From the NCBI RefSeq assembly GCF_038396675.1, contig NC_088934.1, forward strand, positions 33,601,001-33,665,000: DNA of 64,000 nucleotides, written 5' to 3'. Below, piece by piece: positions 21,401 to 60,085 of this stretch (positions are counted from its first letter, which is position 1; each line of letters opens with the position of its first letter). A program made the translations under genes and the position numbers. The notes beneath the pieces are model-generated. The model searched no databases, had not been told where the DNA came from, and worked only from the letters and a program-made list of their open reading frames with translations. Source of the stretch: Hydra vulgaris (taxonomy: Eukaryota; Cnidaria; Hydrozoa; Anthoathecata; Hydridae).

Positions 21401-23401
21401 TTCTGTCTAGTGGATTTCCACAATTTGCTGTAAAAATTAAGGCATCTGCTATATATCCCTCTTCTTTCTTGTTTTTTGTTTTTATTTTACTGACGTTTGT
21501 ACATAACCTATATTTTTAGAAGATTCTTGTTGCCAATATAATTTTGGTATTTGTTTATATATGTTTTTTTATGATTTTATAAGTACATGTGCAACACATT
21601 TATGATAATTTTTATCTGGGTATATAAAAACTAATTTTTATACAGAAAATATAGTTTATACCCAAATTACCCGACAGACCCTATAATAACAGGTGATGTG
21701 TAAGTTATCGGACAAAATAAAAATGTCAATAACTTATTTATATATGAAAAAAAAACTATTATTATATTTTTTTTAAATAAAGTATTTATCTTTTAATAAA
21801 AAGTTATTTTATAAATGAAAAAACACCACCATCTGCAATTGAGAGACTGAATATGCACGAACTGGCATAAGTGAGAAGAGTTGCAAAAATTGACATATGT
21901 GCAAATTGGCATAAGTGCCGAGCAGTTGAAAAAACTGGCATAAGTGCGATGAATAAAATTACAAATTTTAGCATAAGTGCAAATCTGTATTTTGCACTTA
22001 TGCCAATTCGCACTTATGCCAGTTTCTGTAACTGCTTCGCACTTACGTCAGTTCTCACTTATGCCAATGTTTGCAAATTCTTTTGGCATACTTATGCTAA
22101 CTTGCACTTGTGCCAGCTTTTGTGACTGTTTCGCACTTATGCCAGTTTGCACTAATGAAATTTGCGCTTATTCAGTCGTCCCTCTGCAATTGATCTCAAT
22201 TTTGCTCTGATGCTTTTCATAAACAACTGTAAAAAATTTAATTCGATTTGTTGTAGTTTCAATTTTATTCGTTCGATTAAAACTTTCTCTGTTGAAGCTT
22301 ACCAGTCTCTCTCGTAAACCTTCTGTACCAAATGTCCCCAAAAGTTTTCAATTGGTAGTGCTTTAGGAACATTTGGGGGATTGGATTCTTTATCAGCACA
22401 ATTGACCTATTGGTCCATTTAATTTAGAAAATCTTTAGAATAATGAGGACTTGCTAAATATGGCCAAAATAAATAGTTAAAGTCTCCATGATACTTGTGA
22501 ATGAATGGAAGAAGTCGTTTTTCTAAATATTCATCAATATAGATAGATAAATTAATTGCTACAGCCTTGGAAGTGCAAAACAATGGCTTGGACATACCAC
22601 GGTCAGATATGGCTATCCACATAAACAATTTTTTTGAAAATTTCTCTTTTTCTTTAAAACGAATACTTTCTGGGCATGTTTTCTTTGTTGTTTGTGTAGT
22701 ATCCAGAATTTCCAGGCATGTTGTCCCCTGCAAAGCAAAATTATTTTTCATCATCCATGACCAGAAGCAATTTTGTGTAATAGAGTTGATTAATTAGTTT
22801 CCTGCTCTTTTCTTTGCCTATAATTGTTGTTCTGTAGTGTATTTTGGAGTCTTTTCACATTTTCTATATTTAATATTCTTTTTTTTTTAACTGATGACCG
22901 ATTGTCAATTGATTTACACCGAATTTGAAAACTATTTTTCTCTGACTGACCCCTTTTCATTTGTTGACATTCAACTTTCTTTTCTCTAGTCCAGGATGTT
23001 GGACAACCAGGGTGCTTTCTATCAGAAAAGAATTGAACAGTTTCAAGTCTTTTTATGTTATTATATATCGTACTTTGAGCAAATCCTTACTTTTCAAAAT
23101 GATTTACGATTTTTATTTTTTATTGATGTTAGGTTTATTTACAAAAAATATTTTGAGTCACTTTCAAAAAGATTCTCGTTTGGCTGCATTTAACCTCATT
23201 TTAAATAATTGTGTTTCAAATAACAAAGTTTATATTCTGTAAAATGTTTATGCCTATGCATAAAACCATAAAAACTATGCTCAAATAATTAAATTCAGAT
23301 TTGTCCGATAACTTCCGCATCACCCGTTATATAAGCAAAATGAAAATTTTATTTATAAATATTTTTTATAGTGTTTTTTGTAGTAGTAGTAGTTGTAGTA
23401 G

Positions 23402-23450
<49 letters not shown>

Positions 23451-23941
23451 AGAAGTAGTAGAAGTTGTTATAGAAGTTATAAATATTGGTTTTTCATTAC
23501 TTTTCATTTTCACTGGTAGTAGTATATCTGAAGCATGTGCTCTTTAAATATAGGAATTTTAATTACTGATAAAAACTATTTTAAAAGAATAATTCAAATT
23601 AGTTTGTTGTTTATTCCAATATTTTTATCAAAACAGATGATCGAGCTCTAAAATATCAAGAACAATTGAAGTCTCTTGGGATTTCATTTGGTAATGAAAC
23701 TCTGACTGCTGTTGCGAAGGTATGTTTCTGCAGAAATTTATTTCACATTAATTTATGTAATTTTAACTCTTTTTTTTTATGTTATTGCATTTAAAATTGT
23801 TTGTCTTATTATTAATATATGTAATTGCATTAAAAAAAAATTTTTTTATAGCCTGCAGCCCCTCCTGCTGAAGACAACTCTCTTTCTTTTGTAATAAAAG
23901 CAATCGAAGCAACAGCAAAAAAAAAATTAAAAAATAAATAA
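13361..23941 (+). CDS. NOP9: NOP9, nucleolar Pumilio-repeat protein
   Basis: Seven exons in continuous phase: 13361-14033, 15769-16042, 18473-18662, 19333-19905, 20174-20396, 23637-23719 and 23852-23941, encoding 701 residues. NOP9 binds pre-18S rRNA near the ITS1 boundary and is needed for small-subunit maturation in the nucleolus. Visible Pumilio-like repeats: ARHTLTSKVFERI (about residue 95), DRFASHVVETLC (about 135), DVYGSHVINTVI (about 180), HRMASPVLQVLL (about 258), DEVGSHLLEAIV (about 322), HPVANYIAQAFM (about 357), GHMGCVVKGAE (about 397), YHGACLLKQCLS (about 487), HPSGSFAFEGFF (about 524) and DKFGSRVFDSMR (about 558). The last two exons give a lysine-rich tail, AIEATAKKKLKNK. Residues 1-50 are a charged low-complexity stretch of three near-repeats of DKKGTTKEKENVD. 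Introns 2 and 5 carry transposons. Length (human about 636) and repeat order agree with NOP9, not with PUF/PUM mRNA binders. Confidence 0.94.
14034..15768. other. NOP9 intron 1
   Basis: GT donor at 14034; TTCAG acceptor at 15764-15768. About 14230-15440 is less AT-rich than its surroundings and may be an unrecognised repeat, but I found no coding frame or ends. It contains two perfect hairpins, 14830-14880 (24-bp arms, 3-base loop) and 15196-15227 (14-bp arms, loop GATA), and a short TA run near 15467. Confidence 0.6.
16480..17900 (+). pseudogene. Broken transposon gene with RAG1-N-terminus-like cysteine region, in NOP9 intron 2
   Basis: Pieces of one protein lie in different frames: 16498-16575 with CVICIRKSDRNFKAFHF before a stop; 16556-17039 with GICVTCRCNLKKL, CDCIICQIAKVKGKEKHPF and KRCTKCLSLIAHG; about 17185-17405 with IPPMQLHLLLGVV; and 17409-17865 with HFNGNDCMKKTD and VSVTPKVHAVFYHVPQFL. 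Frameshifts and stops separate them, so it is dead. Spacing of the CxxC pairs followed by a second CxxC with basic residues recalls the zinc-binding N-terminal part of RAG1 and the N-RAG-TP/Chapaev-type elements reported from marine invertebrates. That link is from memory of the families and is inference. The C-terminal block looks like a transposase-type region I cannot classify. I could not identify the element ends. Confidence 0.5.
18663..19332. repeat. NOP9 intron 3, with a roughly 64-bp tandem repeat
   Basis: Between about 18836 and 19015 three diverged copies of a unit starting TTTTATTATATTCTTATATT occur in tandem. A short TA run lies at 19227-19251. Nothing else is recognised. Confidence 0.65.
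20431..21681 (-). mobile_element. Pogo/Tigger-like element, internally deleted, with both ends and TA duplication
   Basis: Left end GGGTCTGTTGGGGTAATTTG and the reverse complement of the right end GGGTCTGTCGGGTAATTTGG form terminal inverted repeats of about 30 bp. TA flanks each side (20429-20430, 21682-21683). The minus strand has remains of a transposase: a CENP-B/pogo-type DNA-binding part around 21480-21270 (IFTANCGNPLDRKDLQYMV, then PGYDFIINFERRWKEEYK), a short DDE start (NHPERIFNLDKTGLG) near 21220, and a basic C-terminal part at 20927-21160 (RQRVQESCIEVLTSDKVLER). Most of the catalytic domain is missing and stops separate the parts, so it is a deletion derivative. It sits in NOP9 intron 5. 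Confidence 0.85.
21689..23327 (-). mobile_element. Mariner/Tc1-superfamily element with both ends and TA duplication
   Basis: Left end ACAGGTGATGTGTAAGTTAT and the reverse complement of the right end ACGGGTGATGCGGAAGTTAT, both continuing CGGACAAA, are inverted repeats of about 28 bp. TA flanks at 21687-21688 and 23328-23329. The minus-strand stretch 22419-22754 encodes part of a transposase (KLFMWIAISDRGMSKPLF, YIDEYLEKRLLPFIHKYHGD, FWPYLASPHYSKDFLN) with the region around the second catalytic Asp. In that last motif the usual Asp before LAS is Tyr (WPYLAS), which would kill catalysis. The N-terminal and C-terminal parts are degraded. It lies 7 bases after the pogo-like element. Confidence 0.85.
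21860..22170. repeat. Inverted array of a GGCATAAGTGC motif
   Basis: Within the mariner element, about five copies of GGCATAAGTGC or close variants (near 21865, 21909, 21938, 21971) are followed by about eight to nine copies in the opposite orientation GCACTTATGCC (near 21995, 22009, 22040, 22056, 22085, 22105, 22131, 22149). Spacing is irregular, 15-35 bp. The switch of orientation is near 21985, where GCATAAGTGCAAAT faces ATTTTGCACTTATGC, so the RNA or single strand could fold into a long hairpin. Confidence 0.85.
23383..23520. repeat. (GTT/GTA)n trinucleotide microsatellite in NOP9 intron 5
   Basis: GTAGTAGTAGTT passes into about 16 GTT units and back to GTA/GAA-type triplets. The apparent poly-Cys frame is an artefact. 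Confidence 0.95.
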
Positions 23942-24697
23942 TAATTTTTAATAATATTTATTATGGTTATAATATTTGTTATAATAGTTAATATAATATT
24001 ATTATTTATTTTTGTGTATTCATCCTGTCACAAATTATATCATCCTTGCGCAGGCCTTCATGAAGAAAGTTACCAAATAATTAATATATTATACAAATTT
24101 TTGATACCTTTAATTGTTTCTATGATTTTTTTTATTGTTTTTTTTTAAACAATCGCCCCCTAATCATATGAGCTTCTTTCTTTTTTTTCTAATTTTTTTA
24201 ATTTAATATTTCATTGTTAATTGGAATTTATTTATATTTATTATGTTATTATTTATACTAATTTTTTTTATGCTAAATTTTTACACTAAATCTTTTTCTG
24301 TGAAATTAAAAATTTAGCTTAAAAGTTTTTTATTTTTCAGTTTTGAATTTTTTTTGTTTAGAAGTTTGCATTAAATATTTTTTCAGAAATTTTGAGGATA
24401 ATTATTTTAATTTCTTTATAATCTAATTTTTTATTCTCAAGTTTTATATAAGTCTTTTTTTTTTGTTTATAACATTTTAATTTTTACTTACTATTGCTTG
24501 ATTTTTTAATTTAGTTTTTTTTTATTATTATAATAAATAAAAGTTTTAATTATTATTTAGTTATTTTTATTATTATTGTTGTTATTTTAATTGCTATAAT
24601 CATTGGTATTATTTGATTAAATTGTATAACTTTTTGAAAAAAAAAGTTTCAATTGTTTAAATGTTGGATATAATCTTTAGAATCTTAGTAAATAATC
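23942..24697. other. NOP9-BOP1 intergenic region
   Basis: Only 756 bases separate the NOP9 stop from the BOP1 ATG. It holds the stray NOP9 exon-3 copy (24011-24080), T-rich sequence, a candidate AATAAA at 24532-24537 and, just before the BOP1 ATG, TCTTTAG and ATCTTAG that could be splice or spliced-leader acceptors. No separate promoter motif is recognisable. Confidence 0.55.
24011..24080 (+). pseudogene. Stray partial copy of NOP9 exon 3
   Basis: The sequence from TTTGTGTATTCATCCTGTC to AAAGTTACCAAA repeats the end of NOP9 exon 3 (about 18594-18655) with a few substitutions and a 6-base CATCCT insertion. In frame it reads CIHPVTNYIILAQAFMKKVT against CIHPVANYIAQAFMRKVT, then stops. It lies 70 bases after the NOP9 stop codon and has no neighbouring exon-3 or intron sequence. 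Confidence 0.85.
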
Positions 24698-50015
<25,318 letters not shown>

Positions 50016-51380
50016 ATACGTCTATATTTTCGTGAGCATTTACATAGATTCATTTACTTATATAAACATGAATGTCTCTTTTTATATTTACGTAAATACC
50101 TATATACGTAAATTTACATAGATGTTTTAAAGTGTATTCACATAGATTTCTCTGTGTGCATGCTCTTATAGATGTCTCGATGCTTGCGTTTCTGCTTATA
50201 AGTTAAAGTCTCTAATGTTTATGCGTGTACTAAATAGAAAGTCGCTAAATAAAAAAATTAAATAGAAAGTTATGTTTTTACACTCAAAAAAGTTACACCC
50301 TTTTTTACTATATTAAACAAAGTAAACAAACTTATAAATTTTTATTTCGTTTTTAATTCTATTTAACATTAGGTCACTAAATAACCCACATTGTAAGTAG
50401 GGGGATGAAAGAAACGAATAGGCGGTTGATACACCTGAATATGAAACCTGATAAATATTAAATTATTCATCAGATTATTTTATGAAAATATTTTACTTAT
50501 CTAAAAAAATTAGTCTTAAAATGGTCCACACTGTACAAAAGCAAGTAGATTCAATGCCTAAATGATGTGCAGAAGTGTTAAAAAAAATAATGGATATTAA
50601 ACACATTACTAAATCAAACAAGTTTGACCGTGGAATTGTTAAACTCGATATGTAATAAAGTAAAATAAATACAATAAATTAACAAAATTTTCTTTCATGT
50701 TTATCTTTTGTCTCTAAAATAACCAACTTCAGGAAATAATCAATTTTTCTGAAAGAAAGAAAAATTGAAAAACGGAAACTGAGATCAATATACGATAGAA
50801 TATTCAAGGCGTTTTTCAAATAAAATAGTTTAGTCCCTGTTCTTTTGACTACCACTATATGTCCTTCTAAAATTACAGTAATAATAGTTATATTATTATT
50901 TTGGTGTAAATTGATTAGTTTTTGAAAGTTATCAACATTAAAAAAATCTGCTACCTCAATATTCTATTATTTAAAAGCGGATGAAATAAGAATAAAAACA
51001 TCATTTAGAAATGTAAACATAATTTTTTACTAATGGAAATAAATTAAAAAACACTTTAAAAACAGTCTGTTCCAATCTTAAGTTTTTTTTACTAGAATTA
51101 AAATACAAAACATATTATACTATACTAAGTGATAGATAAACATAAACTGTTTTCATTCAGAAAACTTATTTTCAATAAAATTTAAATAAGTATCAATAAG
51201 ATGTAAACTATTGAACCCAAAGTTTTCTGTTATATATTCAGATTTACTTTTGAAAATTTCAAATAAGTAGCATGCTTTTTTCTTTTTTGATCTGTTTTCG
51301 TTTTATCGCATTTTTTGATTCGATTAATATATCACAATATATATTATCACAGATTATCATAAAATAATATTATCACAAAT
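50016..51380. other. BOP1 3' flank
   Basis: AT-rich, with short ACATAGATT/TACGTAAAT repeats directly after the stop (50035-50150). I see no gene or transposon end before the reverse-transcriptase remnant at about 51380. Confidence 0.6.
50248..50253 (+). terminator. Candidate polyadenylation signal of BOP1
   Basis: AATAAA about 230 bases after the BOP1 stop. A candidate only, as the base composition makes chance hits likely. Confidence 0.4.
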
Positions 51381-51399
51381 CAAACTATCGTATCAAATA

Positions 51400-52766
51400 T
51401 ACTTAACAACTTTTTTGTTACTATCCAAAATCATACCTTCAACAACCAAGTTTACTGACTATATCAACTCTCCAAATTCTAATACGTTCATTATTAAGCC
51501 TGTCAAAGAGAATGAAATCTCTAATCTTTTTAAAACCACCCTTAGAACTGGAAAAATCTTTGGTCGTAATGGCCTTCCTACATTTCTTCTTAAACTTATT
51601 CCAGACATAATTTCAAAACCTCTCAGTATTATTATAAATAATTCATTTCAAAACGGTTTATTCCCAGATGTTTTCAAAGTTGCTAAAGTCATTCCAATAT
51701 TTAAAAAAAGTTCTACAATGGATATGTCTAACTACCGACCTATCTCTCTTCTTTCAAATCTAAGCAAACTCTTTGAAAAAGCTATGCATTAGAGGCTCTA
51801 TGCATTTTTAAATAAATTTAAATGCCTTTACAAACACTAGTATGGGTTTGGTGCTAATCATTCCACAAATCACTTATTAAAACTACTCAATTAGAAAAGC
51901 TCCTGATGATAAAAACTTTGCATGTGGTGTCTTTGTAGGTCTACAAAAAGCTTTTGATTGCTGATGATACTAACTTGCTCATTATCAACAAATCTTTAAA
52001 AAAAATTAACAAATACATTAATCATGATCTTGCCAATTTATTTAAGTGGCTTCGCTCAAATAAGCTTTCTCTCAACTGTAGCAAAACTGAACTGGTCATA
52101 TTCAAATCTAAAAAAAACAAAAATCAATAAAAATTTAAACTTTAGATTAAGTGGCCAGAAAATCATTCTTGTAAACTCAATCAAACATCTTGAAATTATA
52201 ATTGATTCCAACCTATCGTTTGTATCCCTTCTTAAAGACTCAGCCATAAAGTTGAGCAGATCAAATGGAATGCTGGCTAAAGTTTACCATTATGTCAATC
52301 TGGAAACACTAATAAAAATATATAACATGCCATTTTTGGCTCACATATACGATATGCTTGTCAATTATGGGGACAATCTCAACAGCAAGCAGTTTTAGGC
52401 CTATCCAACCTTCAAAACAAAGCTTTAAAAATATTACATTTTATGTTAATAAATATTACATGTGTGTATATTTTTTATAATTATTGTAATTATTTTTATT
52501 TTTGTCATTTTATTTTTATTATTATCATTTTACTTTTATCATTGTATTGTTATTGTTGTTACTTCCACCACTTTTATTATCATCATTATTAGTATTTTTA
52601 CTTATTCAACTTTTAATGTTCGTTTTGTTACTGCTGTGGACGATTAAAATTACTATTAGCATTAACAATATATTTATTAGCTTTTTATATAAGGTTTTTA
52701 CTTAAGATTAGTACATGTACTATTTGTAAACTTCCGTGAATGTAACAACTATTTCAGAATATATGA

Positions 52767-52797
<31 letters not shown>

Positions 52798-52798
52798 A
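51400..52798 (+). mobile_element. Non-LTR retrotransposon remnant with (ATTG)n tail
   Basis: 5'-truncated and internally deleted. 51415-51788 holds RT motifs 1-2 (GRNGLPTFLLKLI, VIPIFKKSS, NYRPISLLSNLSKLFEKAMH). A frame-broken stretch follows with GFGANHSTNHLL and the motif A core LQKAFD. The next codons pass straight into ADDTNLL of motif C at about 51960, so the intervening fingers and palm are deleted. After this come LFKWLRSNKLSLNCSKTELV and IKHLEIIIDSNLSF. 52024-52398 is the thumb region. The 3' end is eight ATTG units (52767-52798), the kind of tail seen in CR1/L2/Daphne-type elements; clade assignment is inference. Confidence 0.85.
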
Positions 52799-52865
52799 CG
52801 CTTCCCATGCTCAACAATGAGTTGCTTACATTAGGAGATGTGGCGAGAACTTTACTTCTTTTAGT

Positions 52866-53035
52866 TATTTTAAAGAAGTGAAGTTCTCACTTCTTGATCA
52901 AAAATTCTTTTAAAGAAGTGAAGTTCTCACTTCTTGATCAACAATTCTTTTAAAGAAGCGAAGTTCTCACTTCTTGGTCAAGAATTCTTTTAAAGAAGCG
53001 AAGTTCTTACTTCTTGATCAAGAATTCTTTTAAAG
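52866..53035. repeat. Minisatellite of 40-bp hairpin units, four copies
   Basis: Units start near 52870, 52910, 52950 and 52990. Each has GAAGTGAAGTTCTCACTTC, a stem of GAAGTGA/TCACTTC with loop AGTTC, then TTGATCAA and TTTTAAA, both palindromic. The third and fourth units have GAAGCGA in the left stem; the partner is not changed, leaving a G-T type mismatch. Confidence 0.92.
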
Positions 53036-53265
53036 TGATGTCTGATATTTTTGAGAAAAACTTTCAACATATAATTTTTCTTCAGTTACCTTGCTTATTA
53101 CTTTCATGAAATTTTCTTCATACCAAGTTTTTCTTCCTCATAGACTTTTTTATTTGATTTTTTAGTATTATAGACTAATAAAATAAAATCTATAAAACAA
53201 AATATAATCAAAATTTAGTTATTAAAGTTCAATCAATTTACCCTATAGAATATATATGCAGTAAA

Positions 53266-53345
53266 TTCTCGGTTATTCAAAGCTCCAAGGGGAATAAGAA
53301 TTTACTTCGAATAGCTTAAGTTTATTTTTTGTATTTTGAATACAA
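53266..53345. mobile_element. Solo end of a pogo/Tigger-type element
   Basis: CAGTAAATTCTCGGTTATTC followed by AAAGCTCC, and CTTCGAATAGCTTAAG, resemble the ends of Tigger-type transposons (CAGT...CTCG...TTATTCGAA). No second end or coding sequence was found. Confidence 0.4.
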
Positions 53346-53868
53346 TTTTAGTAAGGTGAAAAAAATCGGTGTAGCAGTTTAATATAAAAGGGCAAATGTC
53401 CAGTGGAAAAAAAAAGAGTCGCTAACGAGTAAGATACTAAAAAAGAATCATTAACAATAGTCGAGGAATATATATATGTGTGTGTGTATTATACACAGTG
53501 TATACATATAAGTTTGTTTTTCTTAACTTATCCGTTTTCTCATGTTTTTTTAAAACAGTAATAAATGTAAATGTACATCAAAGAGTACTACTATCATGAA
53601 GATTTTTATATGTATTTGTGCATGATTTTACCAAAAGAATATTGTTTTTAAAAACATTAAAAGCACACAGGTGTTAATTTGGAAGCATTAAAATAAATGA
53701 CACATAAACTTTATTTAGTATTTTTTTTAATTTTTGTGGGAAAAAAAATAAAATTTTGGTAATAAAATTTTGGTAAAAAATAAATTTTGGTTCATATGTA
53801 ACATATAAAATATATTTGTAACACACAAGTTTTGATTAATTGAATAAAATTGATTAATTTACAGCAAC

Positions 53869-54870
53869 ATGCGCAGTGTAAAACAACGTTAGACGATTTC
53901 TCATAGAAAATTAGTTGTGGATTTGGTAAATAGTGACAAGACCCACAGAGAAGTTTATAAACAGACTGGAATCCCTTTTCTAACTGTCGGCAACATTATA
54001 AAAAAGCATAATTTGAATGGGTCTACAACTGATATATCAGGAAGAGGCCGTAAAAGAAAAACATCTGCTGCTTTTGATGGAAACATTATTTTACAAGTGA
54101 AGAAAAACAGATTTGAAGCTGCTCAAAAGATTGCAGACAAAGTTAAAAACGACCACAAAATCATGATTTCAGGTCAAACTATCCGAAATAGAATTAGAGA
54201 GCAAGGATTTCATGGTAGAGTATGTCGCAAAATTTTTGATTCTAAGGCATATGAAACAAAGATATTATTTGCAAAAAAGTATGCGGACAAGACTATCGAG
54301 TACTGGAAGAAAGTAATTTGGAGTGATGAATCCAAGTTTAACCTGTTCTCTTCGGATGGACGACAAGAAGTCTGGCGAAAACAAAGTGAGGCATACAATT
54401 TGAGTTGCATCAGAGGAACAGTAAAAAACGGTGGTGGAAATGTCATGGTGTGGGTATCAATGTCTTGGCGAGGATGTCTCTGGCAAATTGACTTTCATTG
54501 AATCAACTATGAACGCCAGTTCGTATATAGATATTTTAAAGTAAAATTTGAAACCCTCTGCTCCTAAATTTAGGTATTGAAACAACTTTGTCTTTCAACA
54601 TGACAGTGACTCAAAACATACTGCCTTAGCAACAAAGGAATTTTTTCGAAAAAATAATATTAATGTAATGGAATGGCCTGCCCAGTCCCCAACCTCAATC
54701 CGATTGAGCATTTGTGGTACATTCTAGAACGGAAAATTGGAGATCGAAAAACAGCAATAGTTGAAGCATGGGAGAAAATCACTCCAGAACAAACCAAATC
54801 TCTTGTGGAATCGATGCCTTGACGTCTGCAAGCTGTTATTTTGGCAAAGGGTGGCCCTACTAAACATTGA
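53869..54870 (+). pseudogene. Tc1-type transposase, inactivated
   Basis: Starts ATG at 53869, with an in-frame TAG at codon 8 (a CAG would be expected). The reading frame from 53893 gives a paired helix-turn-helix (HREVYKQTGIPFLTVGNIIK), a GRGRKRKT linker, a second DNA-binding part (ISGQTIRNRIREQGFHGR) and catalytic blocks [29 protein letters not shown] and, after a one-base deletion near 54690, the [11 protein letters not shown] block. A frameshift follows KNGGGNVMVWVSMSWRGCL at about 54480. MPRRLQAVILAKGGPTKH with CGA changed to TGA closes the gene at 54870. At least four disabling changes. Ends: TACAGTAAGCAAAAAAATAA on the minus strand at about 55160 could be the right end. I found no left match. 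Confidence 0.88.
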
Positions 54871-55158
54871 TATACTAAATTTTTTGTCTAAATACTAATT
54901 TTTTGTCTAATTTTGGAAATTTTTCTTATTTGTGTCATTATTTTTTTGCGAGAAAAGATTTAATCAATATAAGTACAGTTGATTTTTATACGTCATATGA
55001 ACTTATATTTGAAAATTTTTGAACAGGATGCTTCAATATAATACTATTTTCAAATAATTCATAATTTTCTCCTTAAAAACAAAAATCAACTACCGTTTTT
55101 TAATCATTTTGTACAAATTTTTTCAAAAAAAAGTTTGTACCATTTATTTTTTTGCTTA

Positions 55159-55245
<87 letters not shown>
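55159..55245. repeat. (TA)n microsatellite
   Basis: About 86 bases of TA between the end of the Tc1 remnant and the MITE at 55246. Confidence 0.95.
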
Positions 55246-58560
<3,315 letters not shown>

Positions 58561-58798
58561 AAAAGTTCTTTTGTTATTTTCATGAAATATATATATTTTA
58601 TAAAGTATAAAATCTAACCAACAGCAATTTGAACATGTTAGCTCCATTTTCACGCTAAATTAATTCCGATTATGCAAATAAATTCATGGTTAAAATAACA
58701 TTTTACAACGATAACCATAAAACTTTCGGAAGCATAAAAATGACTTGAATTAATTTTAGAACAAAAGGCATATTTTAAATAAACTTTTATCTGACTAC

Positions 58799-58818
58799 AT
58801 ATAAATATATATATATAA

Positions 58819-58898
<80 letters not shown>
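58799..58898. repeat. (TA)n microsatellite
   Basis: About 100 bases of TA with a few AAATA breaks at the left side. Confidence 0.95.
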
Positions 58899-58899
<1 letters not shown>

Positions 58900-59095
58900 G
58901 GGGCGCCAAACGCATTTTTTGGTCTTTGAGATAGCAAACTTCCAGATAACTTCCAGACATGTAGCAAACTCCAAACATTATTATGTTTATACTTATGTCA
59001 AATAAGGATGCTTTGCATAAAATTGAGATGATTTGAGCTTGGGAACAAAAAAGCCCCAAAAATTTAACCCCACCTGCCCCAAACGTGAGAGCAAC
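58899..59095. repeat. Dispersed repeat, copy B
   Basis: CGGGGCGCCAAACGCATTTT then TTTGAGATAGCAAACTTCCA, GTAGCAAACTCCAAACATTA, TTATGTCAAATAAGGATGCT and GGGAACAAAAAAGCCCC match 35285-35470 in order. It starts directly at a (TA)n tract and runs into the foldback at 59105. Confidence 0.8.
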
Positions 59096-59104
59096 AAGTT
59101 GATG

Positions 59105-59336
59105 AAATATTTTTTGTATTATTTTCAACTAGACTAATATTCATCGATAAATTTTAAATTTCATAGTAAAATATTTTAGCTTTCAAAAATTATGACCATA
59201 TAAAGTTTAAACCCACCTCAATTTAAGGGGGTTGCAAATTTTATATTGTCATTTTTGAACTCTGAGAGATAATACTATGAAACTTAAAATTTATCGATGA
59301 ATATAAGTTTAGTTGAAAATAATACAAAAAATATTA
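59105..59336. repeat. Foldback repeat, 64-bp arms
   Basis: Left arm 59105-59168 (AATATTTTTTGTATTATTTT, then TATTCATCGATAAATTTTAA) and right arm 59273-59336 are near-exact reverse complements. Weaker pairing continues inward (CAAAAATTATGAC against its complement) to a centre near 59220. Ends and target duplication are not clear. Confidence 0.85.
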
Positions 59337-59392
59337 CAACATGTATATATGACTTAAAGTTAGTGACGACCAATTGTCATTAATTACACATA

Positions 59393-59955
59393 GGGGAACA
59401 CGGGGCAAGATGGCGAACGTTTTAAAAAGCCTGAGTTATTGTAAAACTATCAGTCACGAAATAAAAATGCTTTGTCAATGTGTTTATGATACCATAATAA
59501 TTCATTGCCTGCATTGATTTTTAATTAGCAAGTTGAAAATTTTGAAATAGTATTTAAAATATTAAGTTCATAAATATGTTATCTGGTCACGTGACCGGGG
59601 CAAGATGACTTATTTTGCAAATTCTGCCTCCAATTTTATAAAAATTTGAAAAATACTTACTCCTCTAACTAAAGTAACACAAAATAAACACGCTTCACAA
59701 AAAAATATTTCTAAAAAAGTTTCACCTGAAGGACACCATTCATTTTGAATAACTGGAAGCAAGGTATTTTTTTTTTGGCGCAAAAAGTAAACTTATGCGC
59801 ATAAAATTGCGTTCATAATATTTTAAAAAACCAATTGGCGTTTTAAAATACAAGATAGAAATACAGTTTCGTTTTCACTCATTTTTAAGTTTTTTTGTTG
59901 AGTTGTTTTATGGAAAGTCATCTTGCCCCATTCGCTATCTTACCCCGTGTTCCCC
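59393..59955. mobile_element. 563-bp MITE, TA target duplication
   Basis: Left end GGGGAACACGGGGCAAGATG and reverse complement of right end GGGGAACACGGGGTAAGATA, continuing GCGAA, form about 26-bp inverted repeats. TA flanks at 59391-59392 and 59956-59957. A second internal CATCTTGCCCC repeats the terminal block. No transposase is encoded. The TA duplication and GGGGCAAGATGG ends fit mariner/pogo-type MITEs. Confidence 0.9.
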
Positions 59956-59997
59956 TAAGTCACGAATCGTGACATTTATAATTTATACTAATAAATC

Positions 59998-60000
<3 letters not shown>

Positions 60001-60081
<81 letters not shown>
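60001..60081. repeat. (TA)n microsatellite
   Basis: About 80 bases of TA ending directly at the CAGTGGCTCGCC terminus of a Tc1 remnant. Confidence 0.95.

Positions 60082-60082
<1 letters not shown>

Positions 60083-60085
<3 letters not shown>

Noticed and set aside
22419..22797. Plus-strand frames across the mariner transposase
   Set aside because: They are the antisense shadow of the minus-strand transposase remnant.
23301..23519. Poly-cysteine protein
   Set aside because: It is the (GTT)n microsatellite.
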